The translations under genes were made by a program, and so were the position numbers. This document shows, piece by piece, positions 47,757-60,856 of a DNA stretch of 64,000 nucleotides (the stretch's first letter is position 1; the number at the start of each line of letters is the position of its first letter). The notes under the pieces are model-generated. The model had not been told where the DNA came from, did not search any database, and was given only the letters and a program-made list of their open reading frames with translations. This DNA comes from Triops longicaudatus. Lineage: Eukaryota; Arthropoda; Branchiopoda; Notostraca; Triopsidae. The stretch spans positions 310,001 to 374,000 of the forward strand of contig JAGQDJ010000009.1 in assembly GCA_022885665.1 (NCBI GenBank), written 5' to 3'.

Positions 47757-48758
47757 ATGAGGTCCCTTTTGCTGCTTAGTAATTCCAAAGTGTTTGGAGG
47801 AAATTACTTGGAATATGCTTCTCAGTACATTCAGTCTCTCCTAACTGAGTAAGTCAAGCGGTTTAGCATAAAAGTTCTAACGCGTTTTATACTCCAGGAA
47901 AAATGTGAAGCAAGTTCTCTTCGTACCGTATGCACTGAAGGACCACGACAGTTATACACAGACTGTTTATGATGCCCTCAACCCATGGGGTAATATTATT
48001 ACACTAGCTTGAAACTGTGCCTTGTCTATACCACTACCTCTTTCTTTCCAGGGTTCGCGGTGGAAGGAATTCACAAGTACCCCGACCCGGTACGTGCTGT
48101 CGAAGATGCTCAAGCGATCTTTATTGGGGGAGGCAACACGTTTCGATTGCTCAAAACCTTGTATGACAACAAGCTGATAGATCCTATTAGGAAACGTGTT
48201 CTCAAAGTAAACTGCTTTTTTAAAATTAGCTTGAGATTACTATTAAGTGTTTCTTGTTTTTAGGACGGAATTCCCTATATTGGTTCAAGCGCTGGCACCA
48301 ACGTAGCCACTTGCAGTATTAACACAACTAATGACATGCCTATCGTATACCCGCCTTCTTTTGAAGCCTTAAACTTGGTGCCGTTTAATATCAACCCACA
48401 CTATATTGACCCTCAGCCTGACAGTACTCATATGGGTGTAAGTGCTGTACCTCCGTGCTAGATTGACGAATTTAAATTTTATGAACTTATGGTAGGAAAC
48501 TCGCGAACAACGCATTAATGAGTTTCACGAAGTACCTGGAACTCCACCCGTGGTTGGACTACGCGAAGGCAGCTTACTTAAAGTAAATGGAAACGAGATT
48601 ACTCTTTGCGGCACAAAACCAGCGCGCCTCTTCTATAGGTAAGTACATGGTAAAGCTCAAAAGTACATACATACATATTAATCCCTTACTGCTTATACAG
48701 TGGGAAGGAGCCAGTAGAGTACCCAATAGGATCGGACTTGAGTTTTCTCCTTGGCTAA
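47757..48758 (+). CDS. Alpha-aspartyl dipeptidase (peptidase E, family S51)
   Basis: Six exons in phase: 47757-47848, 47898-47989, 48052-48206, 48264-48437, 48496-48638 and 48701-48758, giving 237 residues (bacterial peptidase E is about 230). The nucleophile elbow is IGSSAGTNVAT, with the catalytic Ser. Other family blocks are IFIGGGNTFRLLKTLYDN, INPHYIDPQPDSTHMGETRE and VVGLREGSLL, including the His of the catalytic set. There is no signal peptide, so it is cytosolic. It should cleave dipeptides with N-terminal Asp. Five introns, each about 50 to 62 bases, show that it is a native animal gene. Confidence 0.94.
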
Positions 48759-49164
48759 AGATGTTCTACTGTCTTGAACTATGTACTACAGATGGACCGT
48801 AAGTGGGGATCAAATAAAATAAGTTAAAAAAACTGCAAATGTTGTAACTGAAATATTCATTAACGTGTGACTATAAGAAAGGGGTTTGGAAATTCTACAG
48901 AACGCAACGTGCACTTTGGCCCAACAAACGCACGGAAAACTGTATGTGCGGACGGGGACTCGCTTCGCTACACAAATATTTACCCCAAGTTCACAAAGCG
49001 AAAAAAAGGTGAACTGCCTTAAGAAGGCTCGATACCCAGCAGCTCCCAGGAAAATAGGGTGTAAAACTTTCAGTGTAAAAAAAATCTGCAGCGTGGTTAT
49101 AGTATAACGTTAAATCTTCTTCCATTATTGGTTAATGTAAACGAATTCCCTTGATCGGGGAGGA

Positions 49165-52100
49165 TCAATCCATGGTTTTGACAAATTCAATGGCCGAGCA
49201 AAACTGCGTCCACCAGTACTGCTCTTCGCCTTGCAGACGTTTGCCATAAAAACTATCCACGTACTGGACGGTGGATAATAAACTTGAAGGATTTGCCTAA
49301 AGAACAAATAAATTCGCTATTGAATAAGCTTCGTTGAGAGCAAGTTAACGATGGTTTCGTGGCATATGATACGAAAGAGTAAATGACCAAGAAAAAAGAG
49401 GAGAATATTACCTTAATGAGAACAAATACAAAAACTGGGATAAAGTCATCAGCAGCAGGCACGCCTCTTTCCGACGCCAATGACAACAGGTACATTACGG
49501 TGGAAGCACAGCGCACGATACAAGACACTTTCTCTCGAGGCGTTTTATAGGCAGAAATACTATACAATTCAGCTTGAGCTGATGGCCAAGGGCATTCGTA
49601 GCGATAGGCCTAATGATTTTATTTAAAAGAAATCCACGAATTCAGTTTCGAAGATTAATTACCTTTGGAATCCGCAGATCTTTATGACTTGGCGTTATTA
49701 CCTGGGCCAATCGATTCAAATGTTCGTGAAGTACCCTACAAACAACACGAGTTACTCTTTGTGCCATTTCTAGTAATCCGAGCTTACTGATCACGTGAAA
49801 TATCGCCATCACCATTTGGATACAAAGCCTGCGTGTAGATCTTACTCATAATTTCTTGTTCTATAGCTAATTTGGCCATTTGGATCTGCACTGGACTAGC
49901 ACCTGTAAGACATAATTAAAATCAGTCGTACTTAATAAAGGAAATAGATCGAAATAAAATGCTAGAAGATGAAATAGAACATTAAAGTAGAATGCTAAAA
50001 AATTTAACGATACAAAATTCAAATAAGATCTTAATAAAGGAACTAACTTTGCCAAATAGAATCGCTTTCCACGTCTGCGGTCAGTTTCTGCAAAAACGAT
50101 TCCACCAAGTCGGCCTTCTCATCAGCCAAAGACAGGCTGATAAAACGACCTACAAAATCATGCAACAGCTTTTCCCTAGGCTTTAAAAAATCACGGACGC
50201 ACAGTGACACTAGGAAACGATGGCATATGGATCGATCTTGTTCCACCCGTCGCGTTAATCTGAGAAAACGCCCACAGCGATGTTATTGCCATTCGTAAGG
50301 TGCACTATTCTTTACCTCTCCAAATGTGCCAACGTTGATAATAATGATTGCCGGCAACGAATTAAGTAAGCCGTATAAGAAGTTCGGCTTTTCAGATCTT
50401 CTTCCATAGCTTTGAGCAGCTTTAAACACCTAAAAATTCCAAGAAAGATAAACATAAAAAAATCTGTAATAGTTTGGATATGAAAGTAAAGCTTACGCGT
50501 GCTTGTCAAACAAGCCTATACAGCGCACAGCTTCGTGTAACTGTGCAACTAACGAACGATCATGTAAGTTTATAGCTTCCGCTAACTGCAGCTTCAGAAA
50601 GTTAATCAACGCAGTTTCCAAGTGATGCTCCTCCCCTCCCTAAAATACGTAAAAGATTAACTAAGTTCCAGCAACCGCCCATGTGTTACTCTAGCTTGCA
50701 TCCGCACTGGTGGTATGCTATACACGTCCGCGTTGCTTAGCACTAAGCGCAATTTGCGCTTTGCGTCCTGAAACGCAAACGACCCTTCCACGTTATTGGG
50801 ATCAATAAACACACGGTCGTCTTCTTCTTCTGGCAAGTGAGCTTCACCGTTCAGATCCTCTGCCCCAGCGTCTTGGCCCACGCCGTTGGAATCTGTAGAT
50901 AGCTCGGCAGGAACCTTGCTGCGATATTTTGCTAAGATATCATCTGTTGTTTCTGTAATGAGTAAAACTTTTCAGCACGCGGTTTTCTTTAAAACATTAC
51001 TTAACCAAACCTATGGGTAAATTTCTCGCCTCTTCCGACATCGACCTACGCAGTCTTCCAGCGGGCAAATCTCCCAATTCTGAGCGTTCAGTCCTAATAA
51101 TGTGATTACATTTAAATTGTAAATATAAATTTTACAAAGGTAATACTAATAACTTTATAAAGGTAATAATAAGGAATGTGTAACGTATCTTACATTTTAT
51201 CATCAAGGGGTCTGCCAACTTTACGACTCGGTCTCTTAAATGGCAGTCTAAACCTGAAAAAGCTTCGTTTCTTCCCTTCGTCGTCGCAGTTTTCCTAATA
51301 AAAATGAAAAACTTAAGTTTCGAGCCACTTTGAGGACGACTTTTACCCTGTCCCCACGGTCAGCCGATTTATCGAAGCTAATGCTTTTAGGGATAGCACC
51401 GGTAGAAGCTGACATAGGTACTAAAACGTTCCTGGACAATTCATGGTTGAGCGGGCTAACAGTCGCGGCAGACTCGGCTATTAAATGTGTAACTTTGGTA
51501 TTAATTTCATTATTTGGAGCTAAGTTTTCACCTGGTCGTTCCTGGGCTTCAGTTTTGCGCAAAGCTTCCGCCTGCGCAGCTTGTACGGCACGCTCTTGCA
51601 TGCCTTTGGCGCTACTGCCCACACTGCTCGTAATACTGCCTCTACTGCTGTGAGACGAATTCGAAGAGGATGAAGACGAGGACGATAGACTGGTGGAGCT
51701 AGGATGCTTCATTGCTGCAGCATCTTGTGAACGCGCTTCATCAACAGGACCCAAGGTTCCAGGAAAATCGGTCAAAAATCGCACTGTAAATATATGAATA
51801 GATTTTTCAAAACCTTTACCACCTCAATTAAAAAAAAAAATAACTAAAAAATAAATAAAAACAAAATAAAATCTGGATAAGAAATCAGTACAAACCTGCA
51901 CTAGGCTCTGAACGTCTCCGTTCTTCTATACCGGGTGCAAAGGTTGGGATGCGTTTAGGAGACAAATACGAGCTTCTGGCGCTTCCTCCGCTGGCAGCGC
52001 TTTGCGGGGAGTCTGCATTACGATACGGTTCTCCGTACGCCGTTTCGCGTTCTCGAATGGGGCGAAATAACACACCAGTCAAGCGACCTCTCATACGGAC

Positions 52101-55100
52101 TGTCACTAGTTCACGATTTTCAGGACCATCCAGTCCTGTATCACCGTCAGCTTCTGACCTCGCAGCGTCATCCGACCTAGCCACGAAAACAGTTAATGCA
52201 CTGTAACTTTCCTCACATGTTCTCCCACCTCGTAACACTGTTAGTATCATCAGTATCGACATTATCCAATTCGCCCAGACGTTCCGTGTCGCTGGCCATT
52301 ACGTCAGTGCTCCAAGCTTCCGAGGCCGTTTCAGAAACGTCGAATAGTCCTCCCTATTTATTATTATTTTCATTAACTTTACTACTATTATTGTTCTTAT
52401 TTTTAGGAATTTTAATTGAACCAAATTATTTTAAATAGGGTCGCATCCAGGATTTTGTTTCGGAGTTTTCAAAGGGAATCTTTCTCTGCACTTTTTAAAC
52501 TTTTGAGGTTTCTTCTATCTTCAACCATTATAAAGTAAAAATTTCAGAGAGGGGGTCAAATCCTCTTATAAACTCCCTGGATAGGGCCTTGATTCTGAAT
52601 TGAGGTAATACTTCTCTTTCGAGCAGTAAATGCTGTCCTGGGAGTACGATTCCTTCTAGTTGCATTCGATTAGTTCTGTCGGCTGCGTCCGCCATTACGT
52701 CACTTTCGCTCCCCAGTACATCCGTGCTCCACGAGTCGCTTATCATAGACACAGTCTCGTCTCCTGTGTAGTACGCAATGAGCCACAGATTTCTAACCAC
52801 AAGAGGAACTATGTTCTATTCTTACCCTGTATCATATCCTTGACTTCGAAACGACCAAATCGGTCGTCTATATCGGACGGTTTGCTCAGCTGGGCGTTCA
52901 TAATCGTTCTACGCCCTTCAGCGGATCCACGCGCGGTTCCTTCGTCACCTTCAGTGACTTGCGAGGACGGAGTATCTCTGCCGGACACGTTAGGGGACCC
53001 TCTTCCTGAGACATTAGCCGAAACCATATCGGACAAGTTGTCATTGGCATCGTTATCGTCTTCATTCTCTGACTCCACCGAAGAAGCGACTGAATGGTTG
53101 GACGCCGCTTCAGAAATTGCCTCCAAGTTATCGCTCGTATTACCTATTTCCAAATAAAGGTTAAAGGCAACAGAACGCATTAACTTATCGCACCTATAGA
53201 TCCTTCGTCATGGGACAAGGAGAATCGAGTACGTTTTTCCTGGGTTTCGCCGCTTCCATTAGGAATCAAGACCGGAACGTCTTCCTCTCCGTTACTGCTT
53301 TCTACATCGCCAGAAGGCTGCGGTCGGTTTTCTTCCCTTGCTAGAACCTAAATATAATAAAATATAGATCAACATTCCATTCCAGGCAAGAACAGTAACT
53401 CAAATATTACTTCTTGTTCAGCAAGGAGCCCTATGCACGTCGAGTTTGTTGGCAAAGGAAAGACCAAGATGTGTTCGCCATTTGGTTCATCATCGTCCAC
53501 ATGCGATCCGTTTTCTCCATTTATAGATGTAGGTGATAGAAAACTACTCTTGCCCTTCACGCGTACTGATGCAAGGAGATAAGTAATGTTTAAAACAAGA
53601 ATTAATCAACTAAAATTACGAATCTAAACAAAAATAATTAATTAAAATAATAAATGAATAGTAGAAAATTAATAAATAATGTAGAAACGAATAAAACGGA
53701 CTAAATGAATCAAAACAATTAAACCAATGTAATAAGCGATACAAGAAATAAAACTCCATTATTGAAAACAATAACAGAGAGTACTTTTCAATACCTCTAT
53801 CGAGAATATTTCGTTTGGCAGGCGTAGACGGAGAAGTTTCTGACGGTGTAAACCCGTTAGCTACACTCGTGGATGGGCTAAGGGAAGATACCGATGACAT
53901 AATTGGCGGCAACGTGGACAACATAGACTGTAGCGTATTTTTATCGACTGGTTCGCTATTGCTATCAGCAACTGTTCTCAGAAATGACACCTAACATATC
54001 ACGTTAGCAATGTCATTTAGCATTGAAGTTCAAAAGCTACGAGTTGCTGAAGTTCGGATTCCGTCATTAATATGGCAGTTCTCTGTAACCCCTCCAAGGG
54101 CTTATCATTCATCGACGTGAATTTTTCACTATTGTTTTCTAATATGGTTTCTAGGATATTAGCGACTGATTCCTAATAATAGGCCGGATTTTAGGTTCAC
54201 TGGTACGGTTGCTGAGATTTCGAGGATGTACCTTGTCAAACCGGGAACAAACTTCATTCCACCTTGGATCCGCGTTATCGTATTTCCACACGGCGAGGGC
54301 TTGGAGTATCTGAGCGACTCGCATTAGATTTGAGCGAGCTGTTTCGCTAATCGGTGCCTCGATAATGCCCAAAGGTTCCGGGTTAATAATCGCGGGACAA
54401 ATGAGTAAACCGAAAAGTAACTCGACACACAAAGCGGTCACTTCGCGATTTTCTACACATTCACTGTTTATAAGCAAGGTGCGCATTTCCAGGATCAGCC
54501 AAGCAATGCTAAAGGAAAAATACTTAATTTTAGAGATTTCCGTGAGATTGAGGAAGAGGTTTGCGTACCTTGGAGGGAAACACGAGAGACTGAAAACAAT
54601 TCCTTCGATGAATTTTCGAGTAAACTTTACCAACTTTTCTATTATGAACTCTCGGCTGTTGGAAACGGCACTTGCTTCGTCCGGCTCGAGGTTTAAGGAT
54701 GCATCATCTTCCATAAGTAGGTGCATAATCGGTTCGTGCAAGGCAGCGGTTAGAAAGAGTTGAACGGAAAACAGACCTTCGTGAAAAGCCTTATAAAGAC
54801 ATCCAAACGCACAACTTCCCCGTAGTAACCTATACACAAGACAAAAAAGATGTTCAATTTTATAGACTAGCGGTGCTTAATGTGCTTACTTGCGAGGATT
54901 TACTGACGCAGTCAGTTGCAATTGCATAAGATAAGAGAGAAGCTGTAATACTAAACTCTCGTCGGCTTGCAGCAACCCATTGCCATAGAGTCCAGCTAAA
55001 ACCGAGGTCGCTACTGATGGCATTACCTCTGGCAGCAATTTTTCCCCAGCGGCTAAGCATTCTGCTAGTAAACGCGGCCGATTTCGAAGCTGTTGTAAAA

Positions 55101-55535
55101 AGTCGCCGAACGTTGATGACTGTGAAGGAATACATGATAATTATCCATCGAAGACTGTATTTCGCAAGGATAGATTTGGTTATACGTACACGAAATCCTA
55201 GCTGCCTATAACTGTCGATGAATATTGCGTTTTCCAAGGCATATGCTCTCTGACAACATAGCGAGGGACTAGTACCAGGCCTCGAGAGAATCAGGGCATC
55301 TAAATTAACTCTTTCTTGGTGTGATACCCACGCTAAATGGGATAGAGTTTCCAAGGCAAGCTCAACCTGCCGACAATAAATACATTAAACTAAAAAGAAG
55401 CTGAATCAAAAACGTTTGGCATACTTTTTTATTTAGTTCCTGTAAAGACTGGCGCTCTGCAGATATAAAAAGTCGCTCTTGTCGCAATTGGGTTGCCAAT
55501 TCCAAAATGTCTTTGTGATCTCTAGTTGAGGCCAT
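49165..55535 (-). CDS. GAPVD1: GAPVD1 / RME-6 homologue (RasGAP-like and VPS9 domains)
   Basis: A gene of about 20 exons from the ATG at 55535 to the stop at 49165. The N-terminus (LATQLRQERLFISAERQSLQ ... AYALENAIFIDSYRQLGFR) matches GAPVD1. The RasGAP-like domain includes LRGSCAFGCLYKAFHEGLFS, VQLFLTAALHEPIMHLLMED and GLLICPAIINPEPLGIIEAP. A long acidic and Ser-rich middle holds WSTDVLGSESDVMAD, a GAPVD1-specific motif. The C-terminal VPS9 domain contains SVCVRDF-like LVSLCVRDFLKPREKLLHDF, ASPVQIQMAK-type start and KANPSSLLSTVQYVDSFYG, with the conserved Asp (ADDFIPVFVFVLIKANP) and Tyr. It activates Rab5 on clathrin-coated vesicles and early endosomes. I did not fix all internal exon borders. 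Confidence 0.93.
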
Positions 55536-56773
55536 GCTACTGCAAGCGTTAAGTATTTAAAGACCGTTTCACAACACAACACGTCAAATATTTCTCCCCT
55601 TTTGCTCTGAAAAGGATGACAGGTTTTCACTTAATGAGAAATTATTACGTTTTGTTTACACGCACATCTATAGATTGTTCCTTTTGTACAGAACACTAAG
55701 TACTTATTACTACTAACTACTCTAACTGGTACCTTAAAACATGCCAAAATTGACTTGAAGTGTGCCCATGTAAGCAGAAAACCCCAAACACAGCGGACAT
55801 GCACAATAGCACCAACACAGTTTATTAGTCAGTCTCGTGGGGCGTGTTATGTGAATGAGCACACGAGCGCCGTCTACCCTATATAATGTTTGAACGCCGT
55901 ACTGTCTTTTCAGCTCTTGTTCCATGCAGAATTACGCCGCAAATATCATAATCTGTAGGCATTTTTTTCTGTAGCTAAAAAAAAAAAAATGTAGAATACA
56001 CCACCAAGGAAATATACGTCTGCCTTATTGCATAAACGCATGTTCGATTGTGCCACAAAACTGTGGGAGGCATGAGCGAAGGTCGGAGAGCTTATGAACG
56101 AGAACGAACATCGCCTGGTTTTCCTTTCGATTATTAAAACTTTATTAGATTTTCCGTAACATTTTTAAAAATAATGTCATTATAAATATACAAAAAGCTC
56201 TTGACATATGTTGAATAATTGCTAGGCTAATTTTCTTGTCGACATTGATTTTTGGCTCGTATTCCGTATTGAAGCTTCGAGAATTTCGTAACCTGTGCAA
56301 AGTGAACATTTTATTTAAATAAAAATAAAAAAAAATTATTTTAAACAAAATTTGAAGTGAACATTTTGATTGAAATTGGAATATGTAACGTAATTTTTCG
56401 ATTTTGGACCACATCATACTGATTATTGAGACATCTGTTTTGTTACGGATACTGACGGGTGTGCGATAAGTCGGTCAAATTTTGCGGGATTTCCTTTAAC
56501 AGCACCATTCACATTTAAAAGTTTATACGTTTTTAAGTTTTCGTAGCGTTCTACCAGATGAGAAGACCAGGACAGTGTTAGTAGGAGCACAATAAATTGT
56601 TAATGCAGCAACAAATTTATTACATTAACGCATAAGTGCGGATTTGGGGCCGGAAGGTATAGGTGCGTTGGGAGGTGTTTTTACTTTTCTGTAAACCTAA
56701 CCCAAAATGTGTTATAGTAGACTAGGGAGGGATAGTTTGTCCTGGCCCCTTTCCTTGACAACGTTAGTTGACC
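55536..56773. other. Divergent intergenic region between GAPVD1 and the GNAT gene
   Basis: 1.2 kb, AT-rich, without a recognisable gene. Short open frames on the minus strand near 56145-56417 and 56681-56974 have no support. It must contain both promoters. Confidence 0.4.
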
Positions 56774-57445
56774 ATGGTGTGGCACGGCGTGAATAAGTTT
56801 GTGCGAGCTGGCATTCGTTATGAGCTTCTTGAGTCGACCCGTTTCAGCCAAGCTATGGATCTCTTTAGAAGAGACTTCTTTGTGAACGAAACGTTGTCTA
56901 GAGCTCTTGGAAAAAAGCAAGATGTTCGCCAAGTAGAGATTCAAGTGAAAGACCTTGAAGAATGCATGGACCACGGATTATCTTGGGCAGCCATTGATGA
57001 AAAAACCGACAAACTGGTTGGCGTTATGGTTAACGGGCACCGCTTTAAGGAGAACAGAGACAAGATTTATAGTAAACTCAAAGAAACCTACGCGGGACGC
57101 TTTACCTTAGCGCTTGAAAACAACCTGGATATTTTTTCAGCCTACGGAGTGGATTCTTATACAGAACTCTGTGCCACGACTGTGCATCGGAATTACATTA
57201 ACCGCGGTATTGGCAAAATTCTTACGGTGGACTTAGGACTCCACTACACAATTTACCGAAGGGTATTAGCCGTTACAATCACAACAACTCCCATTACGCT
57301 TGGTATGTTTCAACCATACGGGTTTCAAATCCTCAATGAGCTCAAGCCTTACGAATATCGAGAAAACGGTGATCAGGTCTTCCTTTATTCCGACCCCTGC
57401 CACAAGGTGCAATTACTTGCTCGTAATTTCGCCACAACGTTATAA
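56774..57445 (+). CDS. GNAT-family N-acetyltransferase, intronless
   Basis: A single exon of 223 residues from the ATG at 56774. Two codons upstream of it in the same frame are open but without ATG. The FFVNETLSRALG segment near residue 35 resembles the FF(x)DEPL(x)xALG block of animal arylalkylamine-type N-acetyltransferases. The acetyl-CoA loop is TVHRNYINRGIGKILT (R-G-x-G-K), and the C-terminal part has YGFQILNELKPYEY, typical of motif B. It should acetylate an amine using acetyl-CoA; the substrate cannot be told. It is the only large intronless gene here besides TSSC4. It is 320 bases upstream of PHYHD1 on the same strand. Confidence 0.85.
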   Translation: MVWHGVNKFVRAGIRYELLESTRFSQAMDLFRRDFFVNETLSRALGKKQDVRQVEIQVKDLEECMDHGLSWAAIDEKTDKLVGVMVNGHRFKENRDKIYSKLKETYAGRFTLALENNLDIFSAYGVDSYTELCATTVHRNYINRGIGKILTVDLGLHYTIYRRVLAVTITTTPITLGMFQPYGFQILNELKPYEYRENGDQVFLYSDPCHKVQLLARNFATTL

Positions 57446-57765
57446 GCTTTTATGCCGGTAGGTCTAGCACTCTTACAAGAAAATAATGCCTATTTTATGT
57501 GAAGTAAAACGCGGCCTAACTTGTACGAGCAGTCGAGAAGTCAAGGACGGAATACATTAAAGGTCCTGGACGCCACATGGACTTTCAGCCTAAGAGAATA
57601 AAAACGAACCAGTTGCTATGCTGATAAAACAAACAAGATATCCTTTGCTGTGCTACACCAAATGCACGTTTCTTCCTGGTCAGTATTCTGTTCGCTTTGG
57701 TCTACGCACATTCAAGCCCAAAAGACATTCGTTGCTCAAGCTCGTCTACGTGCGGATCCGTAAAT

Positions 57766-58904
57766 ATGGTGTACTTAAACCAAGAACAAGTCAACAAGGT
57801 ACACTTCAAACTTGCCACATCTTTATGACCTCCGTTTTTCTAGCAATCTATTCTTCTCTAGTTCCATAACGAGGGTTACTTAATCCTAGAAAATTTTTTG
57901 AGCAACGAAGAAGTGCAGAGTTTGCGAGATGCGTGCAGTGCCTTGGTTAATAACATGGACCCTCGTGAACACAGTTGTATTTTTACAACCACTGATGCCA
58001 AACACGTAAGCTGTCTTTTTCCATTCCGTCACAAATTCCGGAAACATTCAAATGGACGAATTAAAATTCTAACTGCTACTTTAGGCGAACGATCGCTATT
58101 TCTTAGAAAGCTCTGACAAAATTCGTTACTTCTTCGAATCCGGTGCTCTGGACCAAGAGGGGAATTTAACTGTACCCAAAGACCGTTCGCTTAACAAAAT
58201 TGGCCATGCCTTGCATTGGCTCGAACCAACTTTTAAACAAGTTTCGTTCAGCCAAAAGGTAAAGGACGTTGTACGCGATATCGGATTCAAGGATCCTGCC
58301 ATAGCCCAGAGCATGTACATTTTCAAGCAGCCCGGCATCGGTGGCGAAGGTTCATAAACTACTAATAATTGTCATCATAGCAAATGAAAAAGTACTAACG
58401 TGAAAAATTGTCATGAACCACCACAGTGACGCCACACCAAGACTCGTCGTTTCTACACACCGATCCGCTTAAGATTGTAGGCGTATGGTTCGCCCTAGAA
58501 GACGTTACCCTCGAAAACGGTTGCTTATGGTTCATTCCCGGTTCTCATCGCAATGGCGTGCCCCGACGATTCATTAGAAACCCAGATCCCAATTCGGACA
58601 CGTTAACTTTGTACGACGCACCTGCTCCTGCATACAACGACGCGGAATTTATCCCAGGACCCGTACCGAAAGGTTTACTCAAATAAAAAGAGACGTTTGA
58701 CGGGTTAACTTTGTTATATTCTGTCTAGGTACGTGTGTTTTAATCCACGGGGAAGTAGTTCATAAAAGCGAACGTAACCTATCACCGAATTCTCGTCATA
58801 TTTACACGTTCCACATCGTTGAACGATTCCAAACCAAATATTCGCCTGAGAATTGGCTCCAACCTTCGGAGGCTCTTCCTTTCCCAGGGTTATTTGATAA
58901 CTAA
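57766..58904 (+). CDS. PHYHD1: PHYHD1, phytanoyl-CoA dioxygenase domain protein
   Basis: Five exons in phase: 57766-57798, 57862-58005, 58085-58349, 58427-58672 and 58729-58904, giving 287 residues (human about 291). The N-terminus reads MVYLNQEQVNKFHNEGYLIL, like the start of human PHYHD1. The iron ligands of the 2-oxoglutarate oxygenase fold are the His and Asp in TPHQDSSFLHTDP and the His in LIHGEVVHKSERNL. Other signatures are SLNKIGHALHWLEP, SMYIFKQPGIGGE, LENGCLWFIPGSHRNGV and SPENWLQPSEALPFPGLFDN. It hydroxylates an unidentified substrate. Two introns use weak donors (GGTTCAT and GGTTTAC), but the joined product is continuous. It converges on the C6orf136 homologue. Confidence 0.95.
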
Positions 58905-59114
58905 GTGACTGGTATGCCAAGCGCTGATTAACGAAATAGTGGATTATACATATGCGTGTACCTTTAGCGAGTCGTTTACTAGATGCTATTCGAGAACCGG
59001 GATCTCGATACAGGGTTTGAATGTACAGTAAAGCGCAAAACAACCGGCATTTCACATGAACATGTTGTCGTGCAAGTTGATGAATATTAACAGCTATCAC
59101 GAAACGCATACCAA

Positions 59115-60856
59115 CTAGCGTTTTCCATCATTGAGCTCTAAAAGAGAAATAAAATCTACCAACGAACTGTCGTCTACTTTGGAGGACATAAGGGCTTGAA
59201 AATCATTTAAGCTTGGTTTTGGAACGAGCCCTAAAAGTAACGCGAGTTTGGCTGCCAAAGGTGTCAATTTTTGGTCGGCTAGTTTTTCTTCATCCGGCAT
59301 CATCTTCAAAGAGTAAAAACGATCTTTTAAAGATTAATTCAGAGATTATGCAAGTCTTACTTTATCAGCAACGTGAAGGTCAATGACGCCCTTGGATCCA
59401 ACATGGAAGGTAGATAAGCCATCGTACCACCTTTTAAAATTGGGAAAATTAATTATTACGTAAAGCTGGCCTAGTTCTCACTTACACTTCCTGCTTGTCC
59501 ATAACTTCTTTCCACTGCCATAGCTTATATCGCCAAAAATTCAGCATCACCTACGGAATATTAAAACAATTAATAACACTAAAAAAATAGAATTAAGCCT
59601 AAATCGTGAAATAAAACAAATAATGCAATTTAGCATACAATGACTTCAGAGAAAATTAATAACGAAAGCAATTTACTTTTAATCCAGAGATGCCGCGGAT
59701 ACTCCAGCGAATCTTGATAGTACCGTCTTCGGGGTGAACGGTCATTTTGAGAATTTCGAAACGAACGTACGCGAAGCGTAAGTGGCCAACGGTGCGGAGC
59801 AATGCAACTTGTTTAACATAATTAAAGAGGCCACTGAAAAGAAATGAAGTAAACATTAAAGAATAGTCATGAAATGAAAAAGGAAATTCGTACACTTACT
59901 GCGTCTTTTTGCCCCGGATGTTGTCAATAAACGTTACATCGTTCGAATAGATGGTATAATCCAAAGGCTGTATGAAAAGTTTCGGAAGCTAGGAACAAAA
60001 CTTAATTTAAAAATAATACTGCGTGATATTCAATTTCTTACAGTTTCAGACAGTACTGATGCAACTTTCTGAAGTTGGCCTTCATCGGGCAATCGCTTGT
60101 CAACGTCGGAATCCGTTTTCTGCGGTGTTTCTTGGCTTGTTAGAAGAAGCGACCGTTCCAAGGGAGAAAGTTGGCCGTTGCAGTAAGTAACAAAATGCTC
60201 TTCCGTCACATGGGGACAAGCTACTTTTACCATCGTTAAAGCTTCGTTGAACATAGGGGTCTGAGTTAAAGCTTGGTGCACATATTGCAGAGAACTTGAA
60301 GGTAATTCCTGAGTTTGATTGCTGGCAAGAGTCATTATAGGTAGCAGAGAATTCGCAGCACTCGCGGGAGCAGCCACAGCAACATTCGTTATCGCTTTTG
60401 AAGCAGCACCAAGTTGCTGAATGAGTGCATGGGCATTAAGATGTCGCAGAATGGCCTCGTACGCATACTTCTGCTCGGCCTCTATTTTTGCGGCTAAACG
60501 AAGCACTTCCACGGCTGGTTTGGTCTCGGAACTTGGTTCACTATCGAAACTGTGCCTTGGGGTTTCCTATATACGTAAGATAGACGCGTTACTAGATTAC
60601 TCTACTTTGTTATTATTAGTTGGATTCATACCGATCGTCGAAGAAGCAGACTAGCTTGGGCCGGCGTACTAATGAACTGCGCAACATGTAAATTATTCGT
60701 CGATGCACAGCATATTCGAGAGACTTGTTGCAGGTTCGACGTTGGTACACGAGTTTTTTCCCGATGAGAATTACATAAATTCACGGGGTTAGTGCAAGTC
60801 CACGCGGTCGACGTTGAAGTGTACTTCCGAAACGTACAGCGAAAACTGACAGCCAT
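59115..60856 (-). CDS. C6orf136: C6orf136 homologue (DUF2358), probably mitochondrial
   Basis: Seven exons in phase: 60856-60632, 60566-60042, 59988-59900, 59833-59677, 59550-59486, 59430-59361 and 59303-59115, giving 439 residues. The N-terminus MAVSFRCTFRKYTSTSTAWT is basic and hydroxylated with few acids, as in a mitochondrial presequence. A low-complexity middle follows. The conserved DUF2358 domain starts at LPKLFIQPLDYTIYSNDVTF, then LRFAYVRFEILKMTVHPEDG, IRWSIRGISGL, WYDGLSTFHVGSKGVIDLHV and DKMMPDEEK, in the order of human C6orf136. The function of the family is not known to me. The stop is 210 bases from the convergent PHYHD1 stop. Confidence 0.88.

Noticed and set aside
51330..53157. 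Long plus-strand frames within GAPVD1
   Set aside because: Antisense to Ser-rich and acidic GAPVD1 exons, which often leave the other strand open.
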